From contig JALIZF010001706.1 of NCBI GenBank assembly GCA_029948255.1, positions 551,560-615,559 on the forward strand: a stretch of DNA of 64,000 bases. Reading direction: 5' to 3'. Under the pieces are notes generated by a model. The model ran no database searches and was not told the origin of the DNA. It was given only the letters and a program-made list of their open reading frames with translations. Within the stretch, counting starts at the first letter, position 1, and every line of letters starts with the position of its first letter. The translations under genes were made by a program, and so were the position numbers. This DNA comes from Telmatactis stephensoni (taxonomy: Eukaryota > Cnidaria > Anthozoa > Actiniaria > Isophelliidae). Positions 58,084 to 64,000 of the stretch are shown here, piece after piece.

Positions 58084-58919
58084 TTTGAAGTGAACCACGA
58101 AATGCGCGCGTCGGGATACCTGTGGTAGGGCCTATTTTTCTGTTTTCAGTTATTTTCCTTATTTCAGTTTTCAAATCACTCAATAACTGTTTTAGAACAT
58201 TAGATAAAACCCTATGTAATAAACTTTATAACCCTGCACTTTAATAAGCAATCTTTATAAAGCTTTTGATAAAAAGAACGTGACTGAAGTTGGGATTCCT
58301 GTGGCAGAAATTTGAGTCGTCTAAAAAATTCTCAGTTTTGTATATTTCTGGAGCATATTATATAAATCATATTTTCTATTTTTTGTCGCTCTTCTTTTCA
58401 GAAAATTAGATTGTAATGGGATTATTGATATCAACGACAAAAATATAAATTGCTCTAAATATTTTTATTCTCCCACCCCTCCCGCTTGACAAACAAGGTG
58501 TCGCGAGTAGACTGGTCTCAAAACAACATGCGTTACTCGTTGTGGCTGGTATCGTTTGGCAATCGAGTCACGAGCTTTTCACTGATCTTTTTGCCCTTTC
58601 TCAAATATCCGTCACCTCTACAAACTCCTCTCACTACGGACATATAGAACAAACTTTATGCTATGAAGGAGGCGAATTAGAAATTCCAAAAGCTCGAAAC
58701 GAGGGAGTTAAATCGCTTTGAAGTTTTAAGTGGTCGATAAGAAAGCGTTGTGGTGTTTTGTTTATAGCGGTCGCGCTCTCTTTCCACAAAAGATTCCCTC
58801 TCGTTCACCTGAAGGGGCTTCCACTCACAAGAGAAGTCCTTGAAAATTGAAAAGCTGGGAAGAATATGGCTAGATTGTTTCAGTTCCAAAACTACTTTTC
58901 TGTCGGATGAGGAAAAGAC
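58084..58919. promoter_or_regulatory. Probable shared divergent promoter of PDSS1 and LMBR1-like gene
   Basis: 836 bases separate the PDSS1 start codon (-) from the LMBR1-family start codon (+). Both 5' untranslated regions and at least one transcription start for each gene must lie here if there are no further 5' exons. The stretch near 58091-58115 has GCGCGC words, unlike the AT-rich middle. No clear TATA box or other element can be assigned by eye. Confidence 0.5.
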
Positions 58920-61900
58920 ATGGACGAAACGACACTTGCTGAACAAATATTTTACGACGCGGTGCGAGAATATGTGGTAAGTCATTGATTGAATTTTGGA
59001 GACTGCAGGGCTGTGTGCTTTATGACAAATAAACAGAAAACAAAGCATATAATTGCTTGATACCCTATATTCATTTACAAGCATAAAATTTGATTTGTCG
59101 TTTAATTTGAGTTACCTATAGATAAGCTTAAATATTTGTCACCCCACAAATGAACAAAATGAATCATTCTGTCATCAACTACTGTGAGAATGATTTCAAA
59201 ATATGAACTTCTCGATAGATCTCCTCCATGAGATTTTCTTAAATCCAGAGGATACAATATGATAAAAATAAGTTTAGAGTGAAAATGTTTACCTCGTTAA
59301 ATTTGCTTCTGATGTTATGTATTTTTATTGACATTAAAACTTTCAGCTTATCTAAAAGTACATCTAAAAGCCAAACATTGAATACATATTTATGATATCT
59401 TTTCATATGGAATAAGTTGTTCAGAAATAATCATTTAAAAGTCCACAAATATTGTGCAACTCATCGAACCATATATCGTACGTGTTCTTTTAAAATGTTT
59501 TGGTTTCCAGACAAACAACTTATTTGCATTGTGAGAATTGGTTACGGATTGATGCTTCTGATAATAACTTGTATTGAATTGTGGATTTACATAATTAACA
59601 TGTACAATCACAATTATCATCAAGTACAAAATAATGAAGAAACAAAATCTAATTCTCATTCACCAAGAACCTTCACAACAACCTCTGTGCAGTGTTTACA
59701 TGTAGCATATTAATTTCACTCAAATATATGCCAGTTAAGAACATTGTATTTGGTTACTTGCTTGGCTGCCTTAGGGACCGACCATTAGAAAAGTGATGGG
59801 GGGGGTGGGGAAAAAGCAAAAAAAAAATTTATTTCCAATAAAAATTTCGAAAAAAAAAAATCTGCCGGGACATTTTCTTAAAAAAAATATTCCTGCCAAA
59901 GCGAAAAAAAATTCATTTCCACTTTTGGTGGCCAAAAAAAAATTTATGCCAATCCCAAACTCCCCCCCCCCCCCCCCCCCCCCCCATCACTTTTCTAATG
60001 GTCCGTCCCTTAGATTCCAGGACAGCAGACTCATTAACTTTGTTTACATGATTTATGTTCAATCCCAGCTGCTAACCAAATTAATCCTTGAAGAAAAGAT
60101 GGGAAACTGAAAAGCTGCAATGCTTTTTCTTTCTTTAAATCTTTCTATTGATCCCATTTCCTTTTTTTCCTTCCTTTTTCTCTTTGCTTTTTTCCTTTCA
60201 ATTCATTTCTTCTCTGTATTTTTATCCTTTTCTGTTCTCTTCTCTTGGTTTGCCTAATAGATATCTAAGTACATGAAATAATTACTGTGAAAAGTGCTCT
60301 TTCAAAACATGACATATTTGTAGCTGGCCCCACAGGAAGGGCAAACTGTTACTGTACATATATGTATAGATCATTGTGTAAGAGTCAGTGTCCATTATTG
60401 TGCAATAGGCCTCTTGTGCAATAATCCTCTTTAGCTTCATTTTATTAAACAAAAAGGAGAAATTCTTCTTCGTCTTCTTTTTCCATTCAGACCATATGCA
60501 TGATGAGTTGACTCTTTCATATGTAAATGTTTTAACATGATTATCATAAAAGAACAATTCTCAAGGGACTGTCATGTGATCTGAAATGGGTAATTAATTG
60601 TAAATGAAGTGAAAGAGGTCTATAAGTAAAAATATTTTTGGTTTGAGAGTTTTCAAAGCAGCTTGATTTTGATTTTCTGTTTTCCTGTATTATGATAATG
60701 TTTACATGTATCAGACATCGCAAACTGATTTTGAAAATTTTTATACCAAAACTAATTTCAAATCACATGATATATATTCATAATAGATGGAGTATAATTT
60801 GTTTGTTTGTTTGTTTGTTTGTCAGATTTCATTTCTTATTTTCATCATCCTTAATGCCATATCATACTTCATCATCTGTCATTTTCATCAGAAAAAAGAT
60901 GAACTTGATCCAGGTATGACATTGTATAAAATGTGAAGTAGTTAAATTTATTTTCATGGGAAGGGGGTGTACTTGACCAGGTTTTTGGTAGTAAGATGGG
61001 AGTAAGATACCTTACTATGGATCCCTGAATGGTACAATAATCATCTGTGTCTAGAATAAAATGGGAGTCACTCCACTCCTCATCCCTGGGGCCAATGATG
61101 CAGCTGTAAATTTAGTATAAACTTATCCAAAACAAACCTAGAGTTTTAGTTAGCTGATTGTTGGGTTTCATCCATTCCTTTGGGGATTCAGAAGACAATA
61201 GAGTGGTAGCCATGTTGGATGAACAAACAAGTGATACTAATGAGAAATCTTTTGTTGAAGTTCATCCAAGATGGCTGCCATCATATGCAATCCAAGAATT
61301 GAAAGGTTTTGTACAATGCTAATTCTGAATGGAATTTATTATCTGTGTTTGTAGGTGGAGAAGATGCATCTGTTTACAGAATATCGTAAGTAAAGTTTTT
61401 TAATGGTTGCATTGTTATTATGTAATTTTTCCACCATGCCTCTCATTGTTAGGGGGTCACGGCTGTTCCTTTCCAAAAGTTTGACCATTCACAAATCAAC
61501 AGGGGGAAGTCAGTAAAATGCCAAATAAGCATTGGTTACTTAGCACATAAAGCATTTTAAAACTCCATAAATGATATTTGCTTATCCTCATTACCAACCA
61601 TTGCATTTGTTTCTCTATAGCTTGTGGCTATGTACATTTACACTGTCTGTATCTCTGGGTGCTGTTCTGCTGTTACCAATGTCTATACTCAGCAATGAGA
61701 TCCTACTAGTCTACCCCAAGAGTTATTACATGAAATGGTTGAATGGTTCTCTAATACATGGTTTGTATAATTGTCAGATAATCTCAATATTAGTACTAGT
61801 TAGAGTAGATTTCGTATGACTGTGAAAATGGCACTGACACAGTCACAGCACAGTTACGTCAGGAGTTTCGAATGTTTTTATAGACATCATGGCACTGATA

Positions 61901-63853
61901 CAGTCACGGCACGGCGTGGTAAGTTTCACACTCATATGAAATCTGCTCTAGTCAAGGCTGCAAACATAATGGCCTTATGTCATCAGCCTTATAATAAGGT
62001 ACCCAAGAATAATATCCAGGAGTTAGCTGTAACAATTGAAAGCAATTGTGTAATTTTGACCAGAATCTCACCAACACTTCATCCTTGTGAACAAGGGGTA
62101 TTATTCTGTTATTAGTCTCTCGCTCCTAAAAACACCCCTAGGTATACTAGACTGATTTAGCAAATGTGACATGATGTGAAATAGGACAAGAACATGCACT
62201 GAAGAATTTTGTTTGAAATGACTATTGATGTGGTTGACAGCAAAACAGTGAAATGCTTTCCTGAACATGACCTCACAACATCATCATTAGTCATACAGCA
62301 AATGAATGAGATATATTCATTATCTCATGTCCTGATCTCATGTTCTAACTCAGCCTATCATCTGTTAAGAATCATGAATCTGAAAGTTCTGCCATATCAC
62401 CAAAGTCCAAAAATCTTGATTAATTTATTTATTTAATTTTGTTATTTTTGTATTATTAGGTCTGTGGAATCAGATATTTCTTGGTTCTTACATATCATTG
62501 TTTGTGTCTATGCCATTTGCTTACTTTTTTACTGAGTCAGAGGGATTTGCAGGCTCCAGAAAGGTAAGGATATGCAACTTAAAGTGAGGCAAAAGTCAGT
62601 TAGAAGTATTTGTTTTTGAAACGTGTATCATCCTGTTGTAGGGAATTATGGCCAAAGTTTATGAAACATCTGTAGTATTATGTCTTCTGGCAGTCTTGGT
62701 CAGTAGTATTGTTTGGGTTGTGTCTGCTCTGTTAGACAAAGGCTGGACCTTTGCTCAAACCTCAGATGATCATAGTAAGTGTTAACACTACAAATTCATT
62801 TTTAATTCATTTTTAATAACGCTACAAGTTCAGTTTTAATTTCCTGTATGAATGTTATTTCTATTTATTAACTATGTAGCAGCAGCTACTGGTGCATGGA
62901 TTCCTGGCTTACCCTTTATTTACTCTTGTATCTCACTTCTTGGAGGCCTGATGTTGTTAAGTAAGTGCATGATGTTATGACTACATTAAATTACAGACTG
63001 TTTAGAACATTTTGCGTGCACAGTGTTAGGTGTTATCTGTATGCTGTAGATTTGTCACTGTTCTGCTGTTTCAATTTAGACACCTGTAATGCATGATTTT
63101 GTAGCTGAGCTCTACATTCCTGGCATGTTTTGTGCATTATGACACTCAGTGTATCCATAACATTACCCTCAGAAAACTTGAAAGATGTACTCAAAATCAT
63201 GCAGATAAATGATGTTCAAAACATTGATAACATTGATACATGGGATCCACAAAATGCACAGATTCATTGCATGTTAGAATCACATCCCCCACTCTGACTC
63301 AATGAAACAAATTTAAAGAACGTTATGAAGGATGTCATTATTTTGAGCCAGAGCCACATGACATATCTGCATCATCATTATATATGTACTTATTGACTAA
63401 GTGGGAGGGACAGGCAGGAAAATAGGAAAATGGCTCAAGGTCATATGGCTCTACAGACCAAGTGCAACAAGGTTCATACAGAATGAATAAGAGCCAATTA
63501 CTTTCCTGTCTGGCCTGATCTAACTCAGTCAATAAGCATTTTATAATATGACTTTTTAAGATCATTTTATTTATGCTTTTGAATGCATGTGTGGGTCTGG
63601 GTTTGGATATGAGTTTTTGCAGTCCACTTTGAAATTCTGTATGTTGCCTGTTGCATGACTATTTTTGAAGGTTTTCTTTCGAGTTCATGCAGGGCCTAAT
63701 ACAGGCCATATGATAAGTAGCATTATGTAGGGGGTCTATTATGCTAGTAGTTTTATGTTCCAATGTGTTTTGACATGTTTCTTTGTAGTTTGTACCCCTG
63801 TTGGTTTTGCAAGAATGTTTACAGTGCTTGGACAGTGTGTTGTCAAGCCACAG
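58920..63853 (+). CDS. LMBR1: LMBR1/LMBR1L-family membrane protein, N-terminal part
   Basis: Multi-pass membrane protein of the limb region 1 / lipocalin receptor family. Exons: 58920-58976 (ATG), 60826-60913, 61355-61385, 61621-61760, 62460-62563, 62642-62774, 62880-62960, 63789-63853; all phases join, giving 233 residues, and the gene runs off the right edge. Family marks: LFTFTLS-type WLCTFTLSVSLGAVLLLPMS, SNEILLVYPKSYYMKWLNGS, LIHGLWN, PFAYFFTESEGFAG, then WIPGLPFIYSCISLLGG and CTPVGFARMFTVLGQ. At least five hydrophobic stretches of membrane-helix length can be seen. Vertebrate relatives act as plasma-membrane or ER receptors (LMBR1L binds lipocalin-1). Whether this is LMBR1 or LMBR1L cannot be told; one ancestral gene is likely. 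It is divergent from PDSS1. Confidence 0.93.
59774..60009. mobile_element. MITE with GGGACSGACCATTAG ends and TTA duplication
   Basis: GGGACCGACCATTAGAAAAG at the left pairs with CTTTTCTAATGGTCCGTCCC at the right, followed inward by GTGATGGGGGG and CCCCCCATCAC. TTA stands outside both ends. A TTA/TAA duplication fits PIF/Harbinger-type elements. The inside is A-rich with AAAAAAATTTATT words and not coding. It lies in intron 1 of the LMBR1-family gene. Confidence 0.75.
60803..60823. repeat. (TTTG)n microsatellite in a polypyrimidine tract
   Basis: Five TTTG units directly before the acceptor CAG of LMBR1-family exon 2 at 60826. They take the place of the polypyrimidine tract. Confidence 0.85.
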
Positions 63854-64000
63854 GTTTGGATTTAAACTTTCTTGTTTCACTCTCTGTTTCTGTGCTGTGT
63901 TGGCCTGGTTCACATTAGCAACATAAGGACATAAGAACATTGACATAATGACATAAAGAAAGAATCAGTTTTTTCTATATGTCATTATGTCCATGTTTTT

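Noticed and set aside
58677..59084. Minus-strand open frame of 135 codons
   Set aside because: Antisense to the first exon and flanks of the LMBR1-family gene, with no recognisable protein features.
59793..60110. Lys/Pro-rich open frame of 105 codons
   Set aside because: A-rich and C-run interior of the MITE at 59774-60009 read through.

Overview
This is a window of intron-rich metazoan nuclear DNA, AT-rich and crowded with short transposons. The genes have many small exons with GT-AG introns, and they encode animal-type proteins: mucin-type O-glycosyltransferases, an SRCR receptor, FTCD, PDSS1 and an LMBR1-family protein. SINEs, LINE fragments and a Penelope-like relic lie between and inside them. 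The gene set plus the tRNA-derived SINEs suggest an anthozoan cnidarian (possibly a stony coral); that placement is inference, not demonstrated.

Layout, left to right. 1-4928: no exon recognised, several inverted-repeat elements. 4929-10764 (+): the catalytic and lectin part of a polypeptide GalNAc-transferase whose N-terminal exons are not seen. 10765-17919: repeats and LINE remains. 17920-27702 (+): a type I membrane protein with signal peptide, three SRCR domains, one transmembrane helix and a short tail; one intron holds a Penelope-like element with reverse transcriptase and GIY-YIG remnants. 27703-31605: a 200-base direct duplication, a 5'-truncated LINE and a nested SINE. 31606-40790 (+): a second, apparently complete GalNAc-transferase (588 aa). 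42836-49466 (-): a complete 13-exon FTCD (539 aa). 53062-58083 (-): a complete 9-exon PDSS1/COQ1-type prenyl diphosphate synthase (419 aa). 58920 to beyond the right edge (+): the first 8 coding exons of an LMBR1/LMBR1L-family membrane protein, divergent from PDSS1 across 836 bases.

The genes do not form an operon or one pathway. The clearest grouping is the two GalNAc-transferases on the same strand with matching intron phases and an SRCR receptor gene between them, most simply a dispersed tandem duplication. FTCD (histidine catabolism/folate) and the PDSS1-type enzyme (ubiquinone side chain) are housekeeping metabolic genes.

Exon borders were read by eye from splice consensus, phase continuity and family similarity. 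All predicted coding sequences stay in frame across their joins. No undescribed defence or regulatory system could be supported; the most unusual material is the dense set of inverted-repeat elements, several with clean target-site duplications.
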